DNA of 64,000 nt, from assembly GCA_003576705.1 (NCBI GenBank), contig QOZS01000004.1, forward strand, positions 1-64,000, in the 5' to 3' direction. The position numbers were made by a program, and so were the translations under genes. Source of the DNA: Desertibaculum subflavum (GTDB lineage: Bacteria > Pseudomonadota > Alphaproteobacteria > Ferrovibrionales > Ferrovibrionaceae). How positions within the stretch are numbered: position 1 is the stretch's first letter; every line of letters starts with the position of its first letter. Under the pieces are notes generated by a model, which saw only the letters and a program-made list of their open reading frames with translations, was not told the origin of the DNA and searched no databases. Shown piece after piece: positions 8,185 through 16,684 of this stretch.

Positions 8185-9033
8185 ATGGCTTCGACGGACG
8201 CGACCGCCGCCGAGACCCACCCGAACCGGATCGACCCCGCCTCGTGGTTCGTCCGCTGGATGCTCGGCCTGTATCTGCTGGCGCTGTTCCTCCTCCTGTT
8301 CCTGGCCTTCACCTGCGTCTGGTACAGCTGCGACGAGGCGATTTCGGGCACGCCCGATGTCCGCGAATGCAGCCTCTACGTGCTCGACTTCCGGGTCGCC
8401 GTGCGGCCGACCGTGGCGCTGGCGTTGCTGATGGCGCTGGCCGGCGGCCTCGGCAGCTTCGTGCATGCCGCGACTTCCTTCGCCACCTATGTCGGCAATG
8501 CCCGGCTGGACAGCAAATGGGGCTGGTGGTTCGTGGTCCGCACCCCGATCGCCATGGTGCTGGCGCTGCTGTTCTACTTCTTCCTGCGCGCCGGCTTCCT
8601 CGGCACCTCGACCGACCTGAACCCCTATGGCTTCATCGCCACCGGCGCCCTGGTCGGCATGTTCTCCAAGCAGGCCGCCGACAAGCTGCGCGAAGTGTTC
8701 GACACGCTGTTCCGTAGCCGCGGCGACGAGCAGCGCGCCGGCAAGCTCTCCAACCCGGTGCCCAGCATCGCCGAGACCACGCCGAAGGAGCTGAAGGTCG
8801 GCGAAGCCAAGCCGGAGCTGAAGATCCGCGGCGCCGGCTTCACCACCGCCTCCTCGCTCGAAGTCGAAGGCCAGGCCCGCAAGGGCGCCCTGAAATTCGG
8901 CGACGCGCACCACGTCACCGCGACCTTCGAGCCCGCCGACGTCGCCGCCGCGCGCAGCCTGAAGATCGTGATCGCGAATCCGGAGCCGGGCGGCGGCCGC
9001 TCGGACCCGTTCACGGTCAACGTGGTGCCGTAG
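8185..9033 (+). CDS. Membrane protein with C-terminal IPT/TIG-like domain, function unknown
   Basis: A 282-residue protein starting at ATG 8185, preceded by GGAGG with 8 bases spacing (an in-frame ATG at 8155 lacks a site). Three hydrophobic segments are visible (about residues 26-52, 74-98 and 115-137, with a weaker one after it at about 147-162). A soluble C-terminal domain of about 85 residues follows; its pattern ELKVGEAKPELKIRGAGF...SDPFTVNVV resembles IPT/TIG immunoglobulin-like folds. Such a domain on an integral membrane protein is unusual. The first periplasmic loop has two Cys (WYSCDE, RECSLY). The 3' end overlaps the convergent aminotransferase by 17 bases. Confidence 0.6.
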   Translation: MASTDATAAETHPNRIDPASWFVRWMLGLYLLALFLLLFLAFTCVWYSCDEAISGTPDVRECSLYVLDFRVAVRPTVALALLMALAGGLGSFVHAATSFATYVGNARLDSKWGWWFVVRTPIAMVLALLFYFFLRAGFLGTSTDLNPYGFIATGALVGMFSKQAADKLREVFDTLFRSRGDEQRAGKLSNPVPSIAETTPKELKVGEAKPELKIRGAGFTTASSLEVEGQARKGALKFGDAHHVTATFEPADVAAARSLKIVIANPEPGGGRSDPFTVNVVP

Positions 9034-10345
9034 TAGGGGCGAGCAGGCCGGCATAGCTCGACAGGAACTCCTCGAAGGCGGCGGCGTAGGTGTCGTAGTC
9101 CTTGGCCTCGAGCGGCAGGCAGAGCGCCATGAAGCCGCGGCGGGCGAAGCTGAGCCCGCTCTCCAGCATCTCCAGGTGGAACAGCTTGCGCGCCGCCGGC
9201 AGCGAGGTGAGGTCACCCGCACGCGCGATGGCGCCGCGCTGGAAATGCACCGCCAGCATCGAGCCGCGGCCGGTCACCTGCGCCGGCGCGTCGAGCTTCT
9301 TCGCGATGGCGTTGAGGCGGTCGCGGAAGGCATCGCCGGTCGCGTTCAGCTGCACGCAGGCCTCGGGCGTGAACACCTGGGCGAGGCCCGTGTAACCCGC
9401 CGTCATGGTCAGGACGTTGTTGTTGAAGGTGCCGGCATGCGGCAGCGCGTCGGCGCGCGTCGGGTCGAAGCGGTCCATCAGATCGGCGCGGCCGCCGAAG
9501 GCGCCGAACGAGGCGCCGCCGCCGAGATATTTGCCGAAGCTGGTGAGATCCGAATGGATGCCGAGCGCGCCTTGCAGGCCGCCGGGATGCAGGCGCGAGG
9601 TCATCACCTCGTCGAAGATCAGCACCGCGCCCGATTTCGTCGCGCCGTCGCGCAGGGCCTGGAGGAATTCCGGCGTCGCCGGGATGCAGCCGGCCGAGCC
9701 CTGCATCGGCTCGACCAGGATGGCGGCGAGATCGGCGCCCTCCTTCGCAATGAGATCCGCCGCGTGCTGGGCGTCATTGTAACGGCCGATGATGAAGGGG
9801 AACGGCGCGTTCACCGCCGCCGGCTGGCTGACGAAGTAGAAGACGGCGCCGTGATAGCCGCCATGGAACACCATCACCTTCGACCGGCCGGTGGCGACGC
9901 GGGCGAGGCTGACCGCCATCAGGTTGGCCTCGGTGCCCGAGTTGCAGAAGCGGACCCGCTCCAGGCTCGGGAAGCGGCTCACCATCAGGTCGGCGAAGCG
10001 CACTTCCATCTCGCCCGGCGCGCCGAAGGAGAGGCCGCCGTCGAGCGCCGCCTTCAGCGCGCCGATCAGCACGGGATGCGAGTGGCCGTACAGGCCGGCC
10101 GTGTACTCGCCAAGGAAGTCGGCATAGTCGTGGCCGTCGAGATCGGTGATGCGGGCGCCCTGCCCGGACCGGATCGCGAGCGGAAACGGGTCGTAGTGCA
10201 GGGTCGTCCGCGTGTTGCCGCCCGGCATGGCGGCGCGCGCCGCCTCGAACCGCGCGCGGCTCAATGGATTGGCGGCGACATACTTCGCTTCCGCCGCCGC
10301 CACGGCGTCGTCGAGCGTGGCGTTGCGCTTCAATGCGGCCGACAT
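9017..10345 (-). CDS. Class III aminotransferase, glutamate-1-semialdehyde aminomutase-like
   Basis: A 442-residue PLP-dependent enzyme of aminotransferase class III. The start at 10345 has GGGAGA 6 bases upstream; the longer open frame adds a Gly-rich leader. Seen are GGNTRTTLHYDPFP near the N-terminus, the cofactor-phosphate segment NSGTEANLMA, the PLP Asp in LIFDEVMTSRLHPGG and the Schiff-base Lys in TSFGKYLGGG. The GGNTR start and overall pattern are those of HemL-like proteins. Haem precursor synthesis is less likely than amino-acid or amine catabolism because alphaproteobacteria usually make aminolevulinate with HemA. Confidence 0.82.
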   Translation of the reverse strand: MSAALKRNATLDDAVAAAEAKYVAANPLSRARFEAARAAMPGGNTRTTLHYDPFPLAIRSGQGARITDLDGHDYADFLGEYTAGLYGHSHPVLIGALKAALDGGLSFGAPGEMEVRFADLMVSRFPSLERVRFCNSGTEANLMAVSLARVATGRSKVMVFHGGYHGAVFYFVSQPAAVNAPFPFIIGRYNDAQHAADLIAKEGADLAAILVEPMQGSAGCIPATPEFLQALRDGATKSGAVLIFDEVMTSRLHPGGLQGALGIHSDLTSFGKYLGGGASFGAFGGRADLMDRFDPTRADALPHAGTFNNNVLTMTAGYTGLAQVFTPEACVQLNATGDAFRDRLNAIAKKLDAPAQVTGRGSMLAVHFQRGAIARAGDLTSLPAARKLFHLEMLESGLSFARRGFMALCLPLEAKDYDTYAAAFEEFLSSYAGLLAPTTAPR

Positions 10346-10476
10346 GGGCGATCTCCCGTTTTCCCCGCCGCGGCTTGAACCTTCGCCGCCGCGTCCCGAT
10401 TTAGAGGGGTAATGCCATAATCCTGCCCCCGCAGGCCCGTACACGCCATCCCCCGCCATCGCCGAGGTGCCCCGAC

Positions 10477-11457
10477 ATGGCCGCAGGCCAGGACCCGCTG
10501 CTCGATCCCGCCCCGCCCAAGCGCCGCCTCTGGCTGCCCGGGCGCGCGGCCTGGAAGGGGATCCTGGTCGCCATCCTGGTTCTGGTCGTGATCGGCACCC
10601 CGGTCGGCATGCTGGTGACCCACAAGATCGACGACGATCCCGGCTTCGGCGTGGAAGAGGCGAACATGCCGCCGGCGGCGAGCCGCGCCATCGCCATGGC
10701 GGCGGCGCTGATCGACCGCGAGGTCAACGTCAACCGCTGGGTCGCCAACGACCCCTGGTTCCTGCCCGGCCATTGGCTGGACAACATGCCGAACTTCCAG
10801 ATGGGCATGGTCGCCGCCATCGCGCGCTTCACGGTGGAGATGCGCGACCAGGTCGGCCGCGAGCGCGGCACCAGCCAGGACGATGTCGACCTGCGCGAGG
10901 CGGCCGGCCGGCTGCAATTCCCCGGCGACAAGTGGATCATCGACCTTGCCACCTCGCCCTGGCCGCAGGCCACCAGCGAGGAGCATTACCGCACCGCGCG
11001 CCGCCATCTGCTCAACTACAACGCCCGCCTCAGCGACGGCCGGGCGATCTTCGAGCGGCGCGGCGACAGCCTGCTCGCGCTGATGGATCGCCTCGCGCTC
11101 GACCTCGGCTCGTCCTCCGCCGTGCTCGACCAGCGGATCAATGCCGAAAGCGGCAACCCGTTCGACAGCCGCGCCGACGACATCTTCTATTCGATCAAGG
11201 GCCAAGCCTATGGCTACCTCCTGATCCTGCGCGAACTGCAGAAGGATTTCGGCCCGCTGATCAAGGACCGCGGCATCGAGCCGATCTGGAACAACATGCT
11301 GGCCTCGCTCCGGCATGTCGCCGAGATGGACCCGCTGGTGGTGCTGAACGGCCAGCCAGACGGCATCCTGTTCCCGAGCCACCTCGCATCCCAGGGCTTC
11401 TACATCCTGCGCGCCCGCCAGCAGATGCGCGAAGTCAGCAACATCCTGCTGAAGTAG
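10477..11457 (+). CDS. DUF2333 family protein
   Basis: A 326-residue protein with one N-terminal TM segment (about residues 27-48) and a large periplasmic domain matching the DUF2333 pattern (REVNVNRWVANDPWFLPGHW, then long helical stretches such as IKGQAYGYLLILRELQKDF). Its function is unknown in the literature known to me. The gene stands alone, divergent from the aminotransferase and convergent with the tsaC gene, so context gives no help. Confidence 0.75.
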   Translation: MAAGQDPLLDPAPPKRRLWLPGRAAWKGILVAILVLVVIGTPVGMLVTHKIDDDPGFGVEEANMPPAASRAIAMAAALIDREVNVNRWVANDPWFLPGHWLDNMPNFQMGMVAAIARFTVEMRDQVGRERGTSQDDVDLREAAGRLQFPGDKWIIDLATSPWPQATSEEHYRTARRHLLNYNARLSDGRAIFERRGDSLLALMDRLALDLGSSSAVLDQRINAESGNPFDSRADDIFYSIKGQAYGYLLILRELQKDFGPLIKDRGIEPIWNNMLASLRHVAEMDPLVVLNGQPDGILFPSHLASQGFYILRARQQMREVSNILLK

Positions 11458-11465
11458 CGGCAGCA

Positions 11466-12425
11466 TCACTCGTGCCTTGGCGCCGCGGCGCGGCGCAGGC
11501 GGTCGTTGATGGCGTGGCCGAGGCCGTGCTGGGGGATCGGCATCACGGCGATGGCGGCGATATCGGCGCGGTCGAGCGCGCGGAGATGAGCGTAGAGGTT
11601 GGCCGCGGCCTCTTCCAGATTGCCCGAAGCGCTAAGGTTCAGCACCAGCTTCGCACCGGCTGGCACGTCGGGCCCGAAGGCGAGCAGCGCTTCGTCGGCG
11701 CGCGGCGCCGTCACGTTCAGCCGCACCGGGCAGTGCGGCGCGTAGTGGCTGGCCAGCATGCCGGGCGCGGCAACGATCCCCGCTGCCGGCTCGTCGAGCG
11801 GGCCGATCAGGGCCTCGATCGCCTCGCGCGGCACGCCGCCGGGACGGAGCAGAACAGGCCGTTCGCCGGCAAGGCCGACGATGGTGCTCTCCACGCCCAC
11901 CTGGGTCGGGCCGCCGTCGAGGATGACCGCGACCTTGTCGCCCAAGGTCTCGGCAACGTGCTGCGCGGTGGTGGCGGAGACGCGGCCGGAGACATTGGCG
12001 CTCGGCGCCGCGAGCGGCAGGCCTGAGGCTAGGAGCAACGCCAGCGCCACCGGATGCGAAGGCACACGGAGCGCCACGGTCGGCAGTCCGGCGGTGGCGC
12101 GGGGCGACAGCGGCACGGCCTCGGCACGCGGCACCACGAGGGTCAGCGGCCCGGGCCAGAAGGCGCTCGCGAGCCGCTGCGCCCGAGCGTCGAACCGGCC
12201 GAAGCGCATCGCCGCCTGGGCGTCCGGCAGATGCACGATCAGCGGGTTGTGCGAGGGGCGGCCCTTCGCCGCGTAGATCGCGGCGACGGCGGCATCCGAC
12301 CCGGCATCGGCGCCGAGGCCGTAGACAGTCTCGGTCGGGAAGGCGACCAGCCGGCCGGCCCGCAGCGCGTCGGCGGCGGCTTCGATGGCGTCGGGGCGAT
12401 CGGCGGGGAGGATGGCGGCCGGCAT
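11466..12425 (-). CDS. tsaC: L-threonylcarbamoyladenylate synthase (Sua5/YwlC type)
   Basis: Makes threonylcarbamoyl-AMP from threonine, bicarbonate and ATP, the first step of t6A tRNA modification. The start ATG 12425 gives 319 residues. The TsaC core is evident: VAFPTETVYGLGADAG, AAKGRPSHNPLIVHL, WPGPLTLVV and APSANVSGRVSAT. An extra C-terminal Sua5 domain follows (GMLASHYAPHCPVRL onward), so this is the longer Sua5 form. A small hypothetical gene lies directly upstream on the same strand. Confidence 0.93.
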   Translation of the reverse strand: MPAAILPADRPDAIEAAADALRAGRLVAFPTETVYGLGADAGSDAAVAAIYAAKGRPSHNPLIVHLPDAQAAMRFGRFDARAQRLASAFWPGPLTLVVPRAEAVPLSPRATAGLPTVALRVPSHPVALALLLASGLPLAAPSANVSGRVSATTAQHVAETLGDKVAVILDGGPTQVGVESTIVGLAGERPVLLRPGGVPREAIEALIGPLDEPAAGIVAAPGMLASHYAPHCPVRLNVTAPRADEALLAFGPDVPAGAKLVLNLSASGNLEEAAANLYAHLRALDRADIAAIAVMPIPQHGLGHAINDRLRRAAAPRHE

Positions 12426-12436
12426 GGCCGCGCAAG

Positions 12437-12697
12437 CTACCCCGCGCGGCGCTGCTTCGTCTCGGTTTCGATGGCGGCCATGTAGGCGTCGCGCAGCGCG
12501 TCGATCTCGCGGCGGATGCCGTCGAGATCCTGCTCGATCCGGCCGGCCAGGGCGGCCCGGTCGGCGGTCGGGGCCAGCCAGTCCTGCATCAGCGGCAGCA
12601 TGGCCTTGTAGGCGGCGCGGCGGCGCGGGTCGTTGTCGCGGGCAAGCTCTTCCAGCTTGCCGAGCAAGAGGTCCAGCCCGCGATCGATGGTGCCCAT
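12437..12697 (-). CDS. Small hypothetical helical protein
   Basis: An 86-residue protein, start at ATG 12697 with GGAG 8 bases upstream. The composition (many Leu, Arg, Asp, Glu in heptad-like spacing) suggests two long helices, perhaps a coiled coil; no signal peptide, Cys or known motif. It ends 11 bases before tsaC and is probably co-transcribed with it. I do not recognise the family. Confidence 0.55.
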   Translation of the reverse strand: MGTIDRGLDLLLGKLEELARDNDPRRRAAYKAMLPLMQDWLAPTADRAALAGRIEQDLDGIRREIDALRDAYMAAIETETKQRRAG

Positions 12698-12821
12698 ATG
12701 CCGGTCTCCGGCCAGGCCGCCGCGCATCTTTGGCGGCGTTTCCCGGCAAGGTTGGCAATCTGCGGCCGTCAGCGTAAATCCTCCGTAAACTAGCGCCCTG
12801 ATCTGACCGGGAGATGACGCG

Positions 12822-14615
12822 ATGGCGGATTACCGCGCACCGCTGAAGGAAATCCGTTTCACCCTGGAGCACGTGGCCGACCTTGGCGGCCTGGCCAAGC
12901 TGCCGGGCTGCGAGAGCGCCGAGCCGGACCTGGTCGCCGCGGTTCTGGAGGAAGCGGGGAAATTCGCCGAGGGCGTGCTGGCGCCGACCAACAAGGCGGG
13001 CGACCACGAGGGCGCGCGCTTCGAGAACGGCGTGGTGCGCACGGCGCCGGGCTTCGCGGCGGCCTACAAGCAGTTCTCGGAAGGCGGCTGGAACGGCGTG
13101 CCGTTCGATCCGGATTTCGGCGGCGGCGGGCTGCCCTGGGCGATCTCCATCGCCGTGCAGGAAATGATGACCTCGGCCAACATGGCGTTCTGCCTCTGCC
13201 CGCTGCTCACCCAGGGCGCGGTGGAGATGATCTCGCATCACGGCACGGCGGAACAGAAGGCGACCTATCTCGCCAACATGGTGACCGGCAAGTGGACCGG
13301 CACGATGAACCTGACCGAGCCGCAGGCGGGATCGGATGTCGGCGCGTTGCGCAGCAAGGCCGAGCCGAACGGCGACGGCAGCTACCGGATCACCGGGCAG
13401 AAGATCTTCATCACCTATGGCGAGCACGACATGGCCGAGAACATCGTCCATCTCGTGCTGGCACGCCTGCCCGGCGCGCCGGGCGGCACGCGCGGCATCT
13501 CCTGCTTCATCGTGCCCAAGTTCCTGGTCAATGCGGACGGCAGCCTCGGCGCCCATAACGATCTCCGCTGCGTCTCCATCGAGGAGAAGCTCGGCATCCA
13601 CGGCAGCCCGACCTGCGTGATGTCGTTCGGCGACCAGGGCGGCGCCACGGGCTGGCTGATCGGCGAAGAGAACAAGGGCATGCGCTCGATGTTCACCATG
13701 ATGAACAACGCGCGGCTCTCGGTCGGCTTGCAGGGGCTGGCCATCGCCGAGCGCAGCTACCAGCAGGCGGTCGCCTTCGCGCGCGAGCGGCGGCAGGGCT
13801 CGCCGCCGCGCGGCGGCGCGAATGCCACCATCGTCGAGCATCCCGACGTGCGGCGCATGCTGCTGCTGATGCGCTCGCAGATCGAGGCGATGCGCGGGCT
13901 GATCTATCTGAACGCGGAATCGATCGACCGCGCGCATCACCATCCCGACGAGGCCGAGCGGGCGAAGGCGCAGGCGCTGGTCGAGCTGCTGACGCCGGTC
14001 TCCAAGGGCTGGTCGACCGATCTCGGCGTCGAGCTCACCTCGATCGGCGTGCAGGTGCATGGCGGCATGGGCTTCATCGAGGAGACCGGCGCCGCGCAGC
14101 ATTTCCGCGACAGCCGCATCGCGCCGATCTACGAAGGCACCAACGGCATCCAGGCGCTGGACCTGGTGATGCGCAAGCTGCCGCTGGAAGGCGGGCAGAC
14201 GGTGCGCCGCTTCATCGGCGAGATGAAGGCGCTCGACGAACAGCTCGGCGAGGCCAAGGGCCCGGCCTTCGCCGCCTTGCGCGGCAATCTGGAGACCGCC
14301 ATCGCGGCGCTGGAGATGGCGACCGACTGGCTCGCCGAGGCGAGCGCCGGCGACCCCGCCGCCGCGGCGGCCGGTGCGACGCCGTACCTGCGCATGTTCG
14401 GCATCACCGCCGGCGGCTATCTGATCGCCAAGGGCGCGCTCGCCGCCGCGAAGCTCAAGGCCGAGGGCCACGACCCCGCCTTCCACGACGCCAAGATCGC
14501 CACCGCGCGATTCTATGCCGAGCAGGTGCTGCCCCAGGCCGCGGCGCTCGGCGGCCCGGTGATGGCGGGGACGGAGGCGATCTACGCGATACCCGCGGAG
14601 CTTTTGTCGGCGTAG
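12822..14615 (+). CDS. Acyl-CoA dehydrogenase with extended C-terminal domain
   Basis: A 597-residue FAD enzyme that introduces the 2,3 double bond into acyl-CoAs. It is longer than the usual 380-residue family because of an extra C-terminal domain, as in DmdC-type (methylmercaptopropionyl-CoA) dehydrogenases and related FadE proteins. Visible are TGTMNLTEPQAGSDVG (FAD/substrate loop), HGGMGFIEETG and the active-site Glu in IYEGTNGIQALDL. The start is preceded by GGGAGATGACGCG. No beta-oxidation neighbours are close, so the chain length or substrate is open. Confidence 0.88.
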   Translation: MADYRAPLKEIRFTLEHVADLGGLAKLPGCESAEPDLVAAVLEEAGKFAEGVLAPTNKAGDHEGARFENGVVRTAPGFAAAYKQFSEGGWNGVPFDPDFGGGGLPWAISIAVQEMMTSANMAFCLCPLLTQGAVEMISHHGTAEQKATYLANMVTGKWTGTMNLTEPQAGSDVGALRSKAEPNGDGSYRITGQKIFITYGEHDMAENIVHLVLARLPGAPGGTRGISCFIVPKFLVNADGSLGAHNDLRCVSIEEKLGIHGSPTCVMSFGDQGGATGWLIGEENKGMRSMFTMMNNARLSVGLQGLAIAERSYQQAVAFARERRQGSPPRGGANATIVEHPDVRRMLLLMRSQIEAMRGLIYLNAESIDRAHHHPDEAERAKAQALVELLTPVSKGWSTDLGVELTSIGVQVHGGMGFIEETGAAQHFRDSRIAPIYEGTNGIQALDLVMRKLPLEGGQTVRRFIGEMKALDEQLGEAKGPAFAALRGNLETAIAALEMATDWLAEASAGDPAAAAAGATPYLRMFGITAGGYLIAKGALAAAKLKAEGHDPAFHDAKIATARFYAEQVLPQAAALGGPVMAGTEAIYAIPAELLSA

Positions 14616-14641
14616 GCACGGCAGCCGGTACGCCACGGCCC

Positions 14642-14754
14642 CCTCACCCTTCGAGACGCGCTGCGCGCTCCTCAGGATGAGGTGACCGAATGAGACCATC
14701 GAAATAGCCCTCGTCCTGAGGAGCAGCCGAAGGCTGCGTCTCGAAGGGCGAGGG
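14642..14754. repeat. Pair of inverted REP-like palindromic elements
   Basis: Two copies of a roughly 40-47 base element face each other at 14642-14682 and 14708-14754. Each has outer arms of the CCTCA...TGAGG / CCTCG...CGAGG type with CTTCGAGAC opposite TCCTCAGGA, and an inner hairpin (GCGC TGC GCGC; GCAGCC GAA GGCTGC). This motif, the 'CTCATCCTGAGGAGC...GTCTCGAAGG' type, is a common intergenic repeat in alphaproteobacteria. The pair lies inside the 3' end of the winged-helix gene, whose stop codon is within the first copy. Confidence 0.8.
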
Positions 14755-15468
14755 CGGCCCCGCCGCGCGCGCCTCTTCCCCCAGCGCCGCCGCGCTCGCG
14801 GCGCGGAACTCGGCGAAGAAGGCGAGCAGGCCCTCCTGGTGGTCGGGGTCGAGCAGGAAGAAGTCGCGCAGCATGGGGATGACGAGGTCGTAGAGCATGC
14901 CCTTGCGCTCGTGCGGCGGCATCGCGGCGTAATCCGGCGGCACGTAGTCGCCGCGGCGGGGCTTGCGGGCATAGAAACCGAGGGCGCGGCCGATCGCCTG
15001 CTGCGCCGAGACCGCCGTGGCGATCAGACCCTCGTCCTCGGCGCGCTGGCGGAGCCGCCAGAGCCGCTCCGCATGGGCGCCGAGCGGGTCGAAGTCCTCG
15101 GCTACCGCTGCGCGCGGCAGATCCGTTCCGCGGCAGAGCCGTTCCGCGGCGCGCGCCGGCAGCACGCGGAGATCGCCGCGCGCGGCCTCGACCAGGCCGA
15201 GCCCGGCGAGCTCGGCCGTCGCCTTGCGCACGCCGCGGGTGGTGAGGCCGAGGCGGGAGGCCAGACGCGCGCTCCAGGCGAGGTGATGGTCGTCCTCGCC
15301 ATCCGCCGCGTCCAGCGCGTCCTCGATCTCGTCGAGCAGCAGTTCCAGCATGGTGTGGCGCGAAGCGGGGGCGAGCGCGCGGTCGTCGTTCAGCCGGTCG
15401 AGCAGGTCGAGGCGGGCGGCGAACCAGGCATCGTCGCGCGCCGCGTCGCCGGCGGGCCGGGCGCTCAT
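14644..15468 (-). CDS. Winged-helix DNA-binding protein, second of a tandem pair, 3' end within REP
   Basis: A 274-residue protein starting at ATG 15468, which overlaps the stop of the gene before it (ATGA). A winged-helix-like region (LAWSARLASRLGLTTRGVRKATAELAGLGLVEA) lies at about residues 65-97. A later block, ATAVSAQQAIGRALGF, is shared with the upstream protein (ATAVRAERAIGRAYGL), so the two are paralogues. The last 35 or so residues are encoded by the inverted REP pair and probably are not original. It may regulate, or partner with, the first protein; a plasmid-replication-type initiator ancestry is possible but not shown. Confidence 0.6.
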   Translation of the reverse strand: MSARPAGDAARDDAWFAARLDLLDRLNDDRALAPASRHTMLELLLDEIEDALDAADGEDDHHLAWSARLASRLGLTTRGVRKATAELAGLGLVEAARGDLRVLPARAAERLCRGTDLPRAAVAEDFDPLGAHAERLWRLRQRAEDEGLIATAVSAQQAIGRALGFYARKPRRGDYVPPDYAAMPPHERKGMLYDLVIPMLRDFFLLDPDHQEGLLAFFAEFRAASAAALGEEARAAGPPSPFETQPSAAPQDEGYFDGLIRSPHPEERAARLEG

Positions 15469-16175
15469 TGCAGCCGCTTCGCCGCTGCCTCGGCGGCGCG
15501 GTTCTCGCGGATCAGGGTTTCCGACTTGTCGCAGAAGGCGTTGATGATCGGCGCGTAATGCGGGTCGGCCGCATAGCTGCGCAGCAGCGCGTCGCGCGCA
15601 GCTTCGAGATAGCGGCGCTTCTTCTCCTCGGCCGGCCACTCGTCGTAATCCGTCTTCGGCGGGCGCGGCGGCGAAGGTGGACGGGCCAGGCCATAGGCGC
15701 GGCCGATGGCGCGCTCGGCCCGCACGGCGGTGGCGATGCGCCCCGCGGCGACGGCGCGGTCGCGCAGCCGGCCCAGCATCTCGACATGCTCCTCGAAGGT
15801 GAGCGGCGCGCGGGCAGCATCGAGGAAGGCGCGTTCGCGCGCGAGATCGGGCCGGGCGGCGGGGTCGGTGGGCGGCGGCTGGTTCAGCCGGAACGGCTCG
15901 CCGGTCCGGCGGAAGGTGAGGTGGCCGGCGGTGACGAGGTCGGCGATCGCCTGGCGCACCGTGCGCTCGGCCAGGCCAAGCTTGGCCGCCAGCGCCGCCA
16001 CCGGCGGCGGATCGGGCAGGACGAAGGGATCGTCGGCGGCGAGGCTCAGCGCCACCAGCACCTGCTTGGCGGAGGGCGTGAGGTCGCGGTCACGGATGGC
16101 GCGCAGGACGTGGCGGCGGCGGATGCGGAAGGAGTGTTCGGAGAGGTAGGGTTGATAGGGCGTTTCGCGGGACAT
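15465..16175 (-). CDS. Winged-helix DNA-binding protein, first of a tandem pair
   Basis: A 236-residue protein with an N-terminal winged helix: LTPSAKQVLVALSLAADD, then AALAAKLGLAERTVRQAIADLVTAGHLTFRR as helix-turn-helix plus wing (about residues 32-94). The second half is helical and ends in a basic/acidic tail. The HTH resembles GntR-like or replication-initiator domains. It is paralogous to the next gene. A cluster of ATTGT/ACAAT half-sites lies 17 to 38 bases upstream of its start, so autoregulation is plausible. It is divergent from the toxin-like gene at 16325. Confidence 0.6.
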   Translation of the reverse strand: MSRETPYQPYLSEHSFRIRRRHVLRAIRDRDLTPSAKQVLVALSLAADDPFVLPDPPPVAALAAKLGLAERTVRQAIADLVTAGHLTFRRTGEPFRLNQPPPTDPAARPDLARERAFLDAARAPLTFEEHVEMLGRLRDRAVAAGRIATAVRAERAIGRAYGLARPPSPPRPPKTDYDEWPAEEKKRRYLEAARDALLRSYAADPHYAPIINAFCDKSETLIRENRAAEAAAKRLQ

Positions 16176-16191
16176 TAGTCGGGACCGTTCA

Positions 16192-16213
16192 ACAATTTAT
16201 TGTATTATACAAT
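16192..16213. promoter_or_regulatory. AT-rich operator with three ATTGT/ACAAT half-sites
   Basis: In a strongly GC-rich background this stretch holds ACAAT (16192-16196), ATTGT (16199-16203) and ACAAT (16209-16213). ATTGTA-TTA-TACAAT is a 6-base inverted repeat with a 3-base spacer, and ACAA-TTTA-TTGT overlaps it. The palindrome resembles GntR-type operators. It lies between the divergent winged-helix and toxin-like genes and could control both. Confidence 0.5.
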
Positions 16214-16244
16214 ATTTGCGGAGGATGCGCAAGCCTGACCGCGC

Positions 16245-16272
16245 TTGCGTGCTCCAAAATCTCCTATATGTT
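16245..16272 (+). promoter_or_regulatory. Possible promoter for the toxin-like gene
   Basis: TTGCGT at 16245-16250 and TATGTT at 16267-16272 are separated by 16 bases and lie about 50 bases upstream of the ATG at 16325. The match to sigma-70 sites is moderate and this is a weak call. Confidence 0.25.
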
Positions 16273-16324
16273 CACGGGAGAAACATGCGTATAGCTCTCG
16301 GATCAGGTCCACAGGCAGCAGGGT

Positions 16325-16657
16325 ATGGCCACCACGCCTGTCGATCTCTACCGCCTGGGCAATGCGGCCGGCGCGCGACTCGACAGGCCGCGGCCGGGCA
16401 AGGACGTGATCCAGTACCTGCGGAATGACGCGTTCTGGGTCCGGAGTCGCTCCGGCGGCGTCTCTACAACGGCGAACCGGCCCTCCGGGCCGGGAATCTG
16501 GTGGCGGCTTCCTGCCGGCGCGGCCTACGACGAAGGCGTGCTCTTCGTCTGGAATGACCACGGCAATCACTGGTCATGGGAGCCAGCCTTCGACATGCCG
16601 TGGACCGACTTTGTCGAGGCATTGGTCCAGGCAAACCGCCTTTTTATTCGCGCTTGA
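16325..16657 (+). CDS. Tse2-like ADP-ribosyltransferase toxin candidate
   Basis: A 110-residue protein. Its pattern DLYRLGNAAGARLDRPRPGKDV, then SGGVST, IWWRLPAGAAYDEG and WNDHGNHWSWEPAFDMP, looks to me like the small Tse2 ADP-ribosyltransferase toxin family found in type VI effectors and toxin-antitoxin pairs. There is no signal peptide. It would act in the cytoplasm. A 102-residue gene follows 27 bases downstream and is the natural antitoxin candidate. Base composition is slightly less GC-rich than the flanks. The family call is from memory of motif spacing and needs a profile search; an unrelated hypothetical protein is the alternative. Confidence 0.55.
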   Translation: MATTPVDLYRLGNAAGARLDRPRPGKDVIQYLRNDAFWVRSRSGGVSTTANRPSGPGIWWRLPAGAAYDEGVLFVWNDHGNHWSWEPAFDMPWTDFVEALVQANRLFIRA

Positions 16658-16684
16658 CGGACCCCTGCCCTATCTTGGTGCACC

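Noticed and set aside
14708..14754. REP copies as a CRISPR-like array
   Set aside because: Only two copies in inverted orientation, no regular spacers; they are palindromic REP elements.
11466..14972. 1168-residue reverse frame
   Set aside because: Only its last 319 residues are a real protein (tsaC); the rest lies opposite the acyl-CoA dehydrogenase.
16216..16428. 70-residue forward frame across the start of the toxin-like gene
   Set aside because: Overlaps the toxin-like gene in another frame, Cys/Arg-rich with no motif.
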